A stretch of DNA of 64,000 nt from Flavobacteriales bacterium UBA1993 (GTDB taxonomy: Bacteria > Bacteroidota > Bacteroidia > Flavobacteriales_G > Salibacteraceae), in NCBI GenBank assembly GCA_002336485.1, contig DDCZ01000034.1, positions 1-64,000 on the forward strand, in the 5' to 3' direction. The stretch's first letter is position 1, and the number at the start of each line of letters is the position of its first letter. This document shows positions 53,505-62,622 of the stretch, in pieces. The notes beneath the pieces are model-generated. The model was not told where the DNA came from, did no database searches, and saw nothing but the letters and a program-made list of their open reading frames with translations. The position numbers and the translations under genes are program-made.

Positions 53505-54841
53505 CGTTTAATCAATTTTATTGGGGCATAGTGGTCCAAAAACGAAACAATGTAAAGCCCGGATGTGGGACTCGGAAGCTGGATTCTATCTTCATTGTTC
53601 AAAGTGGATTGGATAATTATTCTTCCCAAAGGATCAGAAACACTGACTTGGGTATTCACAGGCTTTGATAGTCTGATTGTATTATCCTGCACGAATGCCG
53701 TTAATTCTTCCCTATTCGGTTCCTGCACCCCGGTATGCTTTGATGGGCTCAGCTGAACAATGAGATCGTCTCTATTAGACGGAAAACCCAGCGCGTCCCT
53801 GTTCGAAGTGCATAGATAAATTTTGCCATCCATTATTAACACATCCCTCACTCGTCCAAAATCTCCAGCTAAGATCCAAGATGTATTGGTGACAGCATCT
53901 TCCTGTGTGTTCAGCTGAGAAACAAACAAGCGCTTTTCTTTCAAACTTGCGACAAGTAGACAATTATCCCACTCTGGCACTTCGGAGCCAGCAGAAAATT
54001 CAATTCCAGCGGGCGCTATGGTGGGCGACCATGTTTCAAGCGGTTCCACAACATTTAGTGAATCGCAAATGGACTGTGTTCCTGAATTGCAAAACCCAGA
54101 AACATGAGGCCATCCGTAGTTTCCCCCACTTTCAATTTTATTCAACTCATCGTTGCTTGAAGGGCCGTGCTCAGAAATTAAAATGCTTCCTGTCTCTGTT
54201 TGTGCCAATCCTTGCGGATTTCGATGACCAAAAGAATACACAGCACTTCCTGATGTTGGATTTGTAGAGGGAGTGCTGCCATCGATATTGTATCGAAGGA
54301 TTTTTCCGTTCAAACTAGATTCGTCCTGTGCCAGGTCATTGTTCTTTATGTCGCCTACTGTAAGCCATAAAAACTCATCCTCATCAATCATGATTCTTCC
54401 GCCCGTATTGGAGTTGGATGATGGGATGTTTGAAACGATTGATTCGTCAAATTCGAGTGAATCGGTGGTTGAATTGTAGGTCAAACGATCAATACGAAGT
54501 TTGATATTACTGCCAACATAATAACACATCGCCACATAGGCGAATGGATCGTTTGGAAAGTCGGGATGCAATTGCAAACCCATCAAGCCCGCCTGACCTT
54601 CGGCAGCCACGTCGGAGCTATTAAAGAGGGTGTCAATGACGCCCGAATTCACAGCCAGTCGCTTGATGTCACCACCACGTTCAGTAAATATTATCGTGTC
54701 CTCTCCCCAGCGCTGCATGTCCCAAGGAATTTCAAGCCCCTCGGCCACTACCAGTGTGTCGAGCTGCGTTTCGGACAGCCAAATCTGAGATTGCAGAGCG
54801 AATGCTTGGGTGAGAAAAGTGATTAAAATGAATACTCTCAC
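53501..54841 (-). CDS. Sugar-dehydrogenase paralogue lacking the catalytic base
   Basis: The 446-residue protein is a paralogue of the gene downstream, with the same propeller blocks (FGHRNPQGLAQTETG, GGNYGWPHVSGFC, GRVRDVLIMDGKIYLCTSN) and a shorter, degenerate sorting-type C-terminus. At residue 145 it has Asn where the downstream paralogue has His (SNTGGRI against SHNGSRI, both at the same distance from the start), so the base that abstracts a proton in PQQ-dependent dehydrogenases is missing and catalysis is unlikely. It may bind substrate or PQQ. It overlaps both neighbours by 4 bp. Confidence 0.82.
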   Translation of the reverse strand: MRVFILITFLTQAFALQSQIWLSETQLDTLVVAEGLEIPWDMQRWGEDTIIFTERGGDIKRLAVNSGVIDTLFNSSDVAAEGQAGLMGLQLHPDFPNDPFAYVAMCYYVGSNIKLRIDRLTYNSTTDSLEFDESIVSNIPSSNSNTGGRIMIDEDEFLWLTVGDIKNNDLAQDESSLNGKILRYNIDGSTPSTNPTSGSAVYSFGHRNPQGLAQTETGSILISEHGPSSNDELNKIESGGNYGWPHVSGFCNSGTQSICDSLNVVEPLETWSPTIAPAGIEFSAGSEVPEWDNCLLVASLKEKRLFVSQLNTQEDAVTNTSWILAGDFGRVRDVLIMDGKIYLCTSNRDALGFPSNRDDLIVQLSPSKHTGVQEPNREELTAFVQDNTIRLSKPVNTQVSVSDPLGRIIIQSTLNNEDRIQLPSPTSGLYIVSFLDHYAPIKLIKR

Positions 54842-56337
54842 TTACGTTCAAAATATAGTTTATCGAAATGAAAATCGTCGTTTGGCAGGTCAACCTCAAA
54901 CCCTTTCACTTTGTCTAGTACTACCTTAAACTTTACAACGCCGTATGTAAGAAATGGGTCATTGTGGTCGAACCTAAAGGCATGTTTGCCCCATGGAGTA
55001 AGCTTTCCTGAAAACAGCTCTTTCGCAGGCTTAAGCACCATAACCATATCTGCACCATCCAATAAAACCTCTGCCTTGCCGTACATCTCATCCTCATATT
55101 CTCCGAGGTAGTCACTTATTGGTAAGGTTAAAGGGGTGTCTTCTTTTGTTTTTAATCGCTCGGTCTTTGCCTTTTCTTTTCGGCCTTCCCCCTTTTCTTT
55201 AAACTCTAAAAATGTTTTACTCCATGATTTATAGTCCTCTCCATTTAACCAATCTATTGCAGCATACATCATCATTGCGGGAGCAGAGCTCATATCATTC
55301 GTGAGCACAACAACCCCAAATTCAGCCTCATCCACAAGAGCCACTTTGGTGATATAACCAGGCAAGCCACCACCATGATGCGCTACTTTTTGACCCTTAT
55401 AATCCATCAAAAACCATCCAAGTCCATATCCTTTGAAGTAGGTGCCGTTCGACTGGTCAAAACTCCCTGTTCCCAAGGGAGTGTGAAGGCTCCAAATTTT
55501 ATTGATTGATGATTTTGACAATAGGGTGTCTCCACCCACAATGCCGTCGTTGAGCCAAAAGTTTAACCATCTAGCCATGTCACTTGTACAAGAATTCAGC
55601 GCCGCCGTTGCCGCGCTATTGTTGTAGCTCAACATGAATACTTCCGATCCATGTATAAATGGCTTCGCGATGTTTTTATCGACGGAGAAATTTTCGAAAT
55701 TCGAGGTTGTACGATTCATTTTTAAAGGGTCGAGAATCCGAGTCTGCACGAACTCACTCCAGGTCATTCCGCTCGCTGCGGCAATTACTTCACCTGCTGT
55801 CATAAACATCAAATTCTGATACCCAAATTGAGTTCGAAAATCGTATTCCAAAGGTCGCTCTCGCAGGCGTTCGATGGCCTCCTTCGTGCTGTAATCTGTT
55901 CCATACCAAAGCAAGTCACCATCGAATGTTTTAAAGCCGGATCTATGACAGAGCAGGTCTTCAACCGTCATGTGTTCGCTTACATATTGGTCATCAAGCT
56001 GAAACCACGGCAGGTGTTTTTTCACGGGATCCTTCCAGTTTACCTTTCCTTCTTCGACCAACATAGCCATGGACGCAGCGGTGAAAGCCTTTGATAAACT
56101 TGCAATGGCATAAAGTGTATACTCGTCGGGTGCTTTTGATTCCGTGTTGGAGGTGATTCCAACATGTTCTGTGAGAATCGTTTTGCCGTCTTTAACAATG
56201 GCGACCGACATGGAAGGAAGGTTAAAGTCTCGATGCACGCTTCGGATAAACTCCGAAAATCCAACCGTATCAAGCTGTGACTGGCCAGTAAACGCAACCA
56301 GCAGTAACGCCAGGGAAAACAGACTTTTTTTCACCAT
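54838..56337 (-). CDS. Exported serine hydrolase (class C beta-lactamase fold)
   Basis: The 499-residue protein has a signal peptide (to GQSQ), the SxxK nucleophile motif at Ser80-Leu-Ser-Lys83 (ASLSKAF), the YxN motif at Tyr173-Gln-Asn175, and HHGGGLPGY as the third motif; a C-terminal DUF3471-like domain follows. It belongs to the penicillin-binding/esterase group of class C-fold enzymes rather than to resistance beta-lactamases. It is the first gene of an operon with two dehydrogenase-like genes. No sorting domain is seen. Confidence 0.9.
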   Translation of the reverse strand: MVKKSLFSLALLLVAFTGQSQLDTVGFSEFIRSVHRDFNLPSMSVAIVKDGKTILTEHVGITSNTESKAPDEYTLYAIASLSKAFTAASMAMLVEEGKVNWKDPVKKHLPWFQLDDQYVSEHMTVEDLLCHRSGFKTFDGDLLWYGTDYSTKEAIERLRERPLEYDFRTQFGYQNLMFMTAGEVIAAASGMTWSEFVQTRILDPLKMNRTTSNFENFSVDKNIAKPFIHGSEVFMLSYNNSAATAALNSCTSDMARWLNFWLNDGIVGGDTLLSKSSINKIWSLHTPLGTGSFDQSNGTYFKGYGLGWFLMDYKGQKVAHHGGGLPGYITKVALVDEAEFGVVVLTNDMSSAPAMMMYAAIDWLNGEDYKSWSKTFLEFKEKGEGRKEKAKTERLKTKEDTPLTLPISDYLGEYEDEMYGKAEVLLDGADMVMVLKPAKELFSGKLTPWGKHAFRFDHNDPFLTYGVVKFKVVLDKVKGFEVDLPNDDFHFDKLYFERK

Positions 56338-56393
56338 AAATTCATCTTTAGGTGCTAAAAGTAAGGAGTTGAAAACAACTGTTTTCGAATATT

Positions 56394-58139
56394 CTATTCA
56401 ATAATCAACGGGTGAGCCAAAATGGGCTCATCGGTTTGTATCACAACTGAATAATGGCCTGCTGGAACGGAAGAAATATCAAGAACCTGATTCCTAGATT
56501 TCAGCGTCTGGGTTAACACCAACCTGCCTGTGGCGTCAAAAAAGTTCACTTTGGCGCCCATTAAGAAATCGTTCGACTCAATATTCAATTGATCCGTAGC
56601 GGGATTGGGGTACACCTTGACAATTCCCTTCTCCTCGTCCTCTATTCCTGCTGGTATTGAGATAACGTATAGGGAAACAACGCCAACGCAGCCATACTCA
56701 TCGGTTACCGTAAGCGAGAATGCAGCTGTTTTACGGGTCGTAATCACAGGATCTGTATCTCCATTGCTCCACTCATATGTTTGGTAGCCCGAATCAGCTT
56801 CCAAACGAGTTTTCCAAGAATTGGTATAACTGATTGTGACATTCGGTTGCGGCGGGTCGTGATATTGAACCTCAAGCGTGTCCGTTGCAATACACCCTAG
56901 GGAGTTAGTGACCGTCAAGTAATAAAGTCCTGGTTCTGTCACGATAAGCGCAGCGCTATCATTAACCGAGGACCAGCCTGGGTGATCCCAATAATATGTT
57001 GTGTACGTATCTGTCACCCCAACCTCCATTGTATCGCCTTCGCACGCATGGGCCGGATTGTCAGGGTAAAAGTGAATGGACGGAAGTGGCTCAACTTGTA
57101 GCCAACCACTGTCGATTCCAATACAGCCTGTTGAGGTATCCGTCATGGTAACAATTGCCCAACCTGTATTAGATTTTGAAATGCTATTGGAAGTGGAGCC
57201 ATCACTCCAATTAAACAAACACGTATTACACGTACTGATGTAGGACCTTGATTGGCCTTCACATATAGTGTCGTCCGCGACAGAGCTAACTGGGGATGGA
57301 ATGACATCAATATTCATTTTTGCGGTGGCACCACACAGGGTGGTTGGGTTGTATGCTGTTACCACGTATGTGCCAGACTGAGTGGCGGTAATGGTGGCGG
57401 TAGAGTCTCCGGTATTCCAAGCAAAGTTGACGCCTAGAGAATTTGTTGTGGCGGTAATAGACGTTTGGTCGCCATCACAGAAGGTGGTGTCGTTCGGTAA
57501 ATTGTTGATCGTTGGCTTGGTAGGCCCAAGGCAGCCATATATTCGAAACACCACATCCGGATAGGCTACGGCTACACAGCTGGTTGCGGTAATGTTTGTC
57601 CAGGCCGTACAAACATTCCAGCTTCCGCCCGGGTTTTCCCATTTTGCTTCATAACCACTGCCCACGGTATCGAGATACCAATACCATACACCAGCATCAT
57701 TCAAATAATCTTTTCTTGCCGAGGCGGCCATCCAATAATCACCATCATCAATTTGTAATGGCGTATTCCAAACGGCCGTTATGGCGCCATCTCCATCCTG
57801 ATCGAGGTTCACCTGAAATACATTGGAATAAACTGAGCTGCCAATAGCTCCGCTAATATTCTCAAATATGGTAATGTTCATTCCTGCAGAGTCAGGATTC
57901 GTCACATTATAAAAACCGTAAATCTTTATTGAATCTACATACCAAGTTTCTCCACTTGGCACTACAAAATCATCGGCAATCCGACAGTCGTTGCCGTTAA
58001 ACAGGTTTTCAAAATCTTGAGAAACAAGACCATTGGTTACCGCTCCAGTTGTTTGGTCCACTAGCTGAACCTGGGCGTTTACACCAAAGGAAACCATAAG
58101 CGCACATAGAATTGAATATAATCTGATCCCGTTTTTCAT
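56394..58139 (-). CDS. T9SS-sorted secreted protein with PKD/Ig-like repeats (copy A)
   Basis: The 581-residue protein has a signal peptide (to VNAQ), a first domain with a QDFENLFNGNDCRIADDF block, a string of PKD/Ig-like repeats (FAWNTGDSTATITATQSGTYVV, YYWDHPGWSS, YEWSNGDTDPVITT) and a type A sorting domain (IVKVYPNPATDQLNIESND). It is paralogous to the protein encoded next to it. Probably a surface adhesin-like or structural protein; function not known. Confidence 0.85.
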   Translation of the reverse strand: MKNGIRLYSILCALMVSFGVNAQVQLVDQTTGAVTNGLVSQDFENLFNGNDCRIADDFVVPSGETWYVDSIKIYGFYNVTNPDSAGMNITIFENISGAIGSSVYSNVFQVNLDQDGDGAITAVWNTPLQIDDGDYWMAASARKDYLNDAGVWYWYLDTVGSGYEAKWENPGGSWNVCTAWTNITATSCVAVAYPDVVFRIYGCLGPTKPTINNLPNDTTFCDGDQTSITATTNSLGVNFAWNTGDSTATITATQSGTYVVTAYNPTTLCGATAKMNIDVIPSPVSSVADDTICEGQSRSYISTCNTCLFNWSDGSTSNSISKSNTGWAIVTMTDTSTGCIGIDSGWLQVEPLPSIHFYPDNPAHACEGDTMEVGVTDTYTTYYWDHPGWSSVNDSAALIVTEPGLYYLTVTNSLGCIATDTLEVQYHDPPQPNVTISYTNSWKTRLEADSGYQTYEWSNGDTDPVITTRKTAAFSLTVTDEYGCVGVVSLYVISIPAGIEDEEKGIVKVYPNPATDQLNIESNDFLMGAKVNFFDATGRLVLTQTLKSRNQVLDISSVPAGHYSVVIQTDEPILAHPLIIE

Positions 58140-58203
58140 AATACTTGTTCTATCCTATAGACTCCTTTTTTTGCGGTGCGTTTGCTCTAACCTCGTCTTT
58201 TAC

Positions 58204-58230
58204 AAAAAGGGGCGTAAATTCTTACGCCCC
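58204..58230 (-). terminator. Rho-independent terminator of the second paralogue
   Basis: On the minus strand a perfect 9-bp stem (58230-58222 GGGGCGTAA with 58217-58209 TTACGCCCC), 4-base loop and a T run of five (58208-58204). It lies 32 bp past the stop of the 58262-59989 gene and separates the two paralogues. Confidence 0.9.
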
Positions 58231-58261
58231 AATCTACACTAGAGGTTAGGATCTAGCTTAG

Positions 58262-59989
58262 TTAGTTCTTCAATATTGGCGAGGTTATTACTCCCTCGTC
58301 ATCCTTCACCTTAAGCAAATAATAGCCTGATGGTATAGCTTTAATGTCTAGTTGCATCATGCTCGATGAAAATTTTTCCTGATGCACAATCCGACCTGAT
58401 ACGTCTACGATCTCAATGAAGGATTCGTTCAATGTGCGCACATTTTTCTCGATTGTCAAGTTTCCGCTCGTTGGATTGGGATAGATATGTAGCTCTTCGG
58501 ATTGGTGTTCTAATATTCCTGATGGAATCACATTCGCGTAAATGGTTGCAATTCCCTCGCAACCGAATTCGTCCGTCACTGTTACTGTATATGTTCCACT
58601 CGTGCCCACAGTAATGGCGCTTTCATCATCTCCATTACTCCAGAGATACGTTTGATATCCTTCATCTGCTTTAAGTCGAGTTTTCCAGCTACCAGTAACA
58701 TTTGTTGCGATGCTCGGCTCCGGTGCTGGCCGAATGTTCACAGAAGCAGTGTCGTTTGACACACAGCCATTGGGCGTGGTTACTGTCACCGCATAATCTC
58801 CACTATCGGTTATAAAAATTCCTTGCGTCGATTCCCCGTTGCTCCAAGAGTAAGTAGCATAAGCGTCAACCGTTGCCAAGTATTCCGTATCCCCTTCGCA
58901 AATATCAATCTCAAGGCCCGGAGTTAATTCAGGCGGGTCGGTGCTTTCTACCTCTAACCACGCAGAATCTAGACTTGAGCATCCGTTATCACCATCAATT
59001 ATTCTTAGGACTCGATATCCGGCAGAGTCTGTGGTGTAAAAAACAGACCCTGTGTCGCCATCCCAAACATAAATGCAAGCGCCTCCACAGTTTGCAAATG
59101 CGTTGTATGTCTTTGTGTGTCCTTGACAAATGGTGTCGTCGTTCAGTGATGTTGCCGTTGGGTTTATGTTTACGGTAACGTTGACGCAAGAGGTCGAGTA
59201 ACAATTTGTGTTTGGATCAGTAACGCTCACATTATAAAACCCAGATTCATAAATCTTCAGGGTTTGGTTACTATCACCTGTGTTCCAGTTGTAAATCGGA
59301 CTTCCTAAGCCTCCGTTTCCAGCAGTCAAAACAAGTGAATCACTAAGGCAAACCGTAGTATCAGCACCCCAACTCGTAATTGTTGGCCCGCCTTCACATC
59401 CGTAAATTACGAACCCCGTTCCTGGCTCTTGAATACTGGCAACACATGTCGTCATCGTTTGAAAAGTGGAACACGACGTTCCAAATCCACCGCCTACGTT
59501 ATGCCATTTAAAGTGCAACCCCCCGCCTACAGAATCTCTTGTCCAATACCATTGACCGCCACCTCCGCCAAATGTTTTAGTGCTTCTTGCACTTAACCAA
59601 TATCGCTGAGGCTCGAGTCTAAGTGGGCAGTCAAACTTTAACATCATGTCTCCATCTCCGTTGAGATCCTGATCAGTTGTCCACTCAATTTGCTCATAAA
59701 TGTCGTTTGGAGACCCGCCACTATCTGTGTATAGCGTCAACCGCACCGGGCTGGTGGTGGTAGCGGTAGTAGAGTATTGTCCATAAATTAGAATGGAATC
59801 GATCGTCCAATAACTTCCGGCTGTTACGGTAAAGTCATCTGCGGCTTCACAATCATAAATGTTGCTCGCCGTTTCAAAATCTTGGGCTGCAATGCCTCCT
59901 GTGGCTAGGCTGGTTGATTGGTCAAGCAACACTTGACTGTAGGCAAAAGAGGTACAAAAAAGAGTAACAAAGAGTAAAGCGTGTTTCAT
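58262..59989 (-). CDS. T9SS-sorted secreted protein with PKD/Ig-like repeats (copy B)
   Basis: The 575-residue protein starts at ATG 59989 (MKHALLFVTLFCTSFAYSQ signal peptide); an in-frame ATG 45 bp upstream is not a sensible start. It has the same layout as copy A: AAQDFETASNIYDCEAADDF, repeats such as YNWNTGDSNQTLKIYESGFY and YLWSNGDDESAITV, and a type A sorting domain (LHIYPNPTSGNLTIEKNV). The two arose by tandem duplication and have diverged substantially. Each keeps its own transcription signals. Confidence 0.86.
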   Translation of the reverse strand: MKHALLFVTLFCTSFAYSQVLLDQSTSLATGGIAAQDFETASNIYDCEAADDFTVTAGSYWTIDSILIYGQYSTTATTTSPVRLTLYTDSGGSPNDIYEQIEWTTDQDLNGDGDMMLKFDCPLRLEPQRYWLSARSTKTFGGGGGQWYWTRDSVGGGLHFKWHNVGGGFGTSCSTFQTMTTCVASIQEPGTGFVIYGCEGGPTITSWGADTTVCLSDSLVLTAGNGGLGSPIYNWNTGDSNQTLKIYESGFYNVSVTDPNTNCYSTSCVNVTVNINPTATSLNDDTICQGHTKTYNAFANCGGACIYVWDGDTGSVFYTTDSAGYRVLRIIDGDNGCSSLDSAWLEVESTDPPELTPGLEIDICEGDTEYLATVDAYATYSWSNGESTQGIFITDSGDYAVTVTTPNGCVSNDTASVNIRPAPEPSIATNVTGSWKTRLKADEGYQTYLWSNGDDESAITVGTSGTYTVTVTDEFGCEGIATIYANVIPSGILEHQSEELHIYPNPTSGNLTIEKNVRTLNESFIEIVDVSGRIVHQEKFSSSMMQLDIKAIPSGYYLLKVKDDEGVITSPILKN

Positions 59990-60184
59990 AGTTCGATAGG
60001 TTTTGTGCAGTTCAAGGCATCTCGTTCCTTTCAAATTTATCGATTATTTCCATTGATACGAGCGGCATTTTTCTAGGTTGGTCGGGCTGAGGGTGAAATC
60101 AGACCTGAATTCGTCTTGGTATTATTTCTTAACGAACTCTCTTGAAGGTCCATAAATCAAATTTCAAATTTATCTTCGCCCGAA

Positions 60185-60904
60185 TTGAATCAAACTGTGT
60201 CTGGAGCACTCGTCATAATCCCAACGTATAATGAAAAGGAAAACATCGACCGCATGGTACGGACGGTTTTCTCCTTACCTGCCGATTTTCACCTACTCAT
60301 TGTAGATGATGGGTCACCTGACGGCACAGCCGACATTGTTAAGGGCTTAATGGCCGAATATGAAGGAAAGCTTCACATTGAGGAGCGCTCTGGAAAACTA
60401 GGACTCGGCACTGCATACATCCATGGATTCAAATGGGGTCTCAATAAATCGTACGAGTATTTTTTCGAAATGGATTGCGATTTTTCGCACAATCCTCAAG
60501 ACCTAATTCGCCTATACGAGGCGGCAAAATCGGGTGCCGATGTAGCTATAGGTTCGCGGTATGTACAGGGCGGAAAAGTCGATAACTGGCCAATGGGAAG
60601 AATTCTAATGTCTTATTTCGCTTCCGTATATGTTCGTTTAGTGCTCTGGATGAATGTGATGGACACTACCGCAGGATTCAAGTGTTACCGAAGGGCTGTT
60701 CTTGAGGCGATTGACTTGGACGACGTACAGTTTATCGGATATGCATTTCAAATTGAAATGAAATATCGTGCCTGGAAAAAGAAGTATAAGTTGGTTGAAG
60801 TCCCTATCACTTTTACCGATCGGATCGCTGGCGCATCCAAGATGAGTACTGGCATTTTTAAAGAGGCCTTCATTGGAGTAATTCAAATGCGATTCAAAAT
60901 ATGA
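60185..60904 (+). CDS. Polyprenol-phosphate mannosyltransferase (GT2)
   Basis: The 239-residue enzyme starts at TTG (60185). GT2 blocks are VIIPTYNEKENIDRM, VDDGSPDGT, and the DXD region FFEMDCDFSH. It lacks C-terminal membrane helices and is like dolichol/polyprenol-phosphate mannose synthase, making a lipid-linked mannose donor for surface glycosylation. The next gene overlaps by 4 bp (ATGA). TATCTTCG, one base off the -7 box, lies at about 60171-60178. Confidence 0.9.
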   Translation: MNQTVSGALVIIPTYNEKENIDRMVRTVFSLPADFHLLIVDDGSPDGTADIVKGLMAEYEGKLHIEERSGKLGLGTAYIHGFKWGLNKSYEYFFEMDCDFSHNPQDLIRLYEAAKSGADVAIGSRYVQGGKVDNWPMGRILMSYFASVYVRLVLWMNVMDTTAGFKCYRRAVLEAIDLDDVQFIGYAFQIEMKYRAWKKKYKLVEVPITFTDRIAGASKMSTGIFKEAFIGVIQMRFKI

Positions 60905-62241
60905 GCCACACCCTCATACAAAATGCCTCCATTGTAAACGAAGGAGAGGTCTTTGTGGGAAGCGTACTTATTGAAAACGATACCATCGCAGAGGTTTCTC
61001 GCGACCCCAACTTCACGCATGACGGTGCCGAAATTATCGATGCAACAGGCCTGTTTCTTATCCCCGGTGCCATTGATGACCAAGTTCATTTTCGGGAGCC
61101 CGGTTTAACTCATAAAGCAGAAATATATACAGAGTCTAAGGCGGCCGTCGCTGGTGGTGTTACCACCTACATGGAAATGCCGAATACCAATCCGCAAACA
61201 ACGACTCAAGCGGAGCTTGAGAAAAAATTTAAGCGCGCCTCCGATTGCTCCCTAGCGAACTTCAGTTTCTTTTTTGGAGCAACAAATGACAATTTAGACG
61301 AAGTGCTCGCTACAGACGCGAACAATGTTTGTGGTATTAAAATCTTTATGGGATCCAGCACTGGGAATATGCTTGTTGATCGTCAAGAGACTCTGGCTAA
61401 CATCTTCTCCAAAACACCGATGTTGATCGCAACACATTGCGAAGACGAGGTAACCGTTCGAGCGAACAGCGCGCGCTACAAGGCGCAATTCGGAGATCAA
61501 GTCCCTTTCACGGCACATCCATTAATACGAAGCGCTGAGGCTTGTTATATCTCGTCTAGTGCCGCCGTCGCCCTAGCCAAGAAATACGATACGCGACTTC
61601 ACATTCTCCACATTAGCACAGCAAAAGAATGCACGCTATTTACGAATGATATACCCTTGTCTGAGAAACGAATCACCGCAGAAGCGTGCATACATCACCT
61701 ATGGTTTAACGATTCATTTTACCCAACCAAAGGATCACACATTAAGTGGAATCCAGCGGTAAAAACAGAAGCTGATCGGTTGGGCATCTGGGAGGCATTG
61801 CTTGATAATCGTATCGACGTTATTGCGACCGATCATGCGCCACATACCCTAGAAGAAAAGTCGGGCAACTATTGGGATGCCCCTTCGGGCGGGCCGCTTG
61901 TTCAACATTCTGTTTTAGCCATGATGGACTTCGTGAAATCAGGCCAGATTTCTGTTGAACGCATGGTTGAAAAAATGAGTCATGCAGTAGCTGAGTTGTT
62001 TCAAATTCGAAAACGAGGCTATATACGCAAAGGATATTTCGCGGACTTGGTTTTGGTTGATCCAAAAACTCCAACAACCGTTTCAAAAACGAACTTGCTT
62101 TACAAATGTGGCTGGTCTCCGTTCGAAGGACATACCTTCTCATCTTCAATAAACAGGGTCTTTGTCAACGGCCATGAGGCATATACAAAGGGCGCCTTCG
62201 ATGAGTCTAAAAAGGGTTCCGCCATCACTTTCAGTCGATGA
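60901..62241 (+). CDS. pyrC: Dihydroorotase
   Basis: The 446-residue amidohydrolase cyclises carbamoyl-aspartate in pyrimidine synthesis. Metal-site blocks are IDDQVHFREPG (His63), MEMPNTNPQT, THCED, LHILHISTA and ATDHAPHT. The first His of the usual HxH pair is Gln, which I recall as usual in this phylum. It is the middle gene of a coupled three-gene unit. Confidence 0.92.
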   Translation: MSHTLIQNASIVNEGEVFVGSVLIENDTIAEVSRDPNFTHDGAEIIDATGLFLIPGAIDDQVHFREPGLTHKAEIYTESKAAVAGGVTTYMEMPNTNPQTTTQAELEKKFKRASDCSLANFSFFFGATNDNLDEVLATDANNVCGIKIFMGSSTGNMLVDRQETLANIFSKTPMLIATHCEDEVTVRANSARYKAQFGDQVPFTAHPLIRSAEACYISSSAAVALAKKYDTRLHILHISTAKECTLFTNDIPLSEKRITAEACIHHLWFNDSFYPTKGSHIKWNPAVKTEADRLGIWEALLDNRIDVIATDHAPHTLEEKSGNYWDAPSGGPLVQHSVLAMMDFVKSGQISVERMVEKMSHAVAELFQIRKRGYIRKGYFADLVLVDPKTPTTVSKTNLLYKCGWSPFEGHTFSSSINRVFVNGHEAYTKGAFDESKKGSAITFSR

Positions 62242-62621
62242 AGTGGCTCGCTCTAATCCCCGTATTAATTCTGGCAGCATGCTCCAGTTCGGAAGAACGC
62301 ATTCGCCCAGATTATGTAATCCCCGAGGACTCGATGGTAGTATTGATCGCGGAGCTTCAAATTTTGAATGCAGAGGGTCAACATCGCGAAGTGCGTCGGA
62401 AAAAATGGACAGATTTTGTCAAAGTAAAGCAGCGAGCGATGTATGATAGCTTAGGTTATGACGAGGCACGTATCGACAGCAGCATGAACTACTACTTGGA
62501 TGATTATGAGGCCTTTCAGAAACTTCATGAAGACGCTATGGATCTGTTAAGCGAACGGCTTGCCAAGTATAAGGCGGCTAAGAAGACCGAGGAGCTAGAA
62601 ATCTCCAAACCCGCTGAGTAG
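62238..62621 (+). CDS. DUF4296 lipoprotein
   Basis: The 127-residue protein has a lipoprotein signal (MKWLALIPVLILAAC, Cys15) and the family core (IRPDYVIPEDSMVVLIAEL, LGYDEARIDSSMNYYL). It overlaps the dihydroorotase stop by 4 bp (ATGA). This order is what I recall as standard in Bacteroidota; function unknown. Confidence 0.88.
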   Translation: MKWLALIPVLILAACSSSEERIRPDYVIPEDSMVVLIAELQILNAEGQHREVRRKKWTDFVKVKQRAMYDSLGYDEARIDSSMNYYLDDYEAFQKLHEDAMDLLSERLAKYKAAKKTEELEISKPAE

Positions 62622-62622
62622 G

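Noticed and set aside
56365..56390. Hairpin GAAAAC-AACT-GTTTTC between two minus-strand genes
   Set aside because: The stem is AT-rich and lacks a T run in the right direction; not a credible terminator.
61075..61110. Loss of the first metal-binding His in dihydroorotase (DDQVHFREPG)
   Set aside because: I recall this as the usual sequence in the phylum, so it is not specific to this genome.
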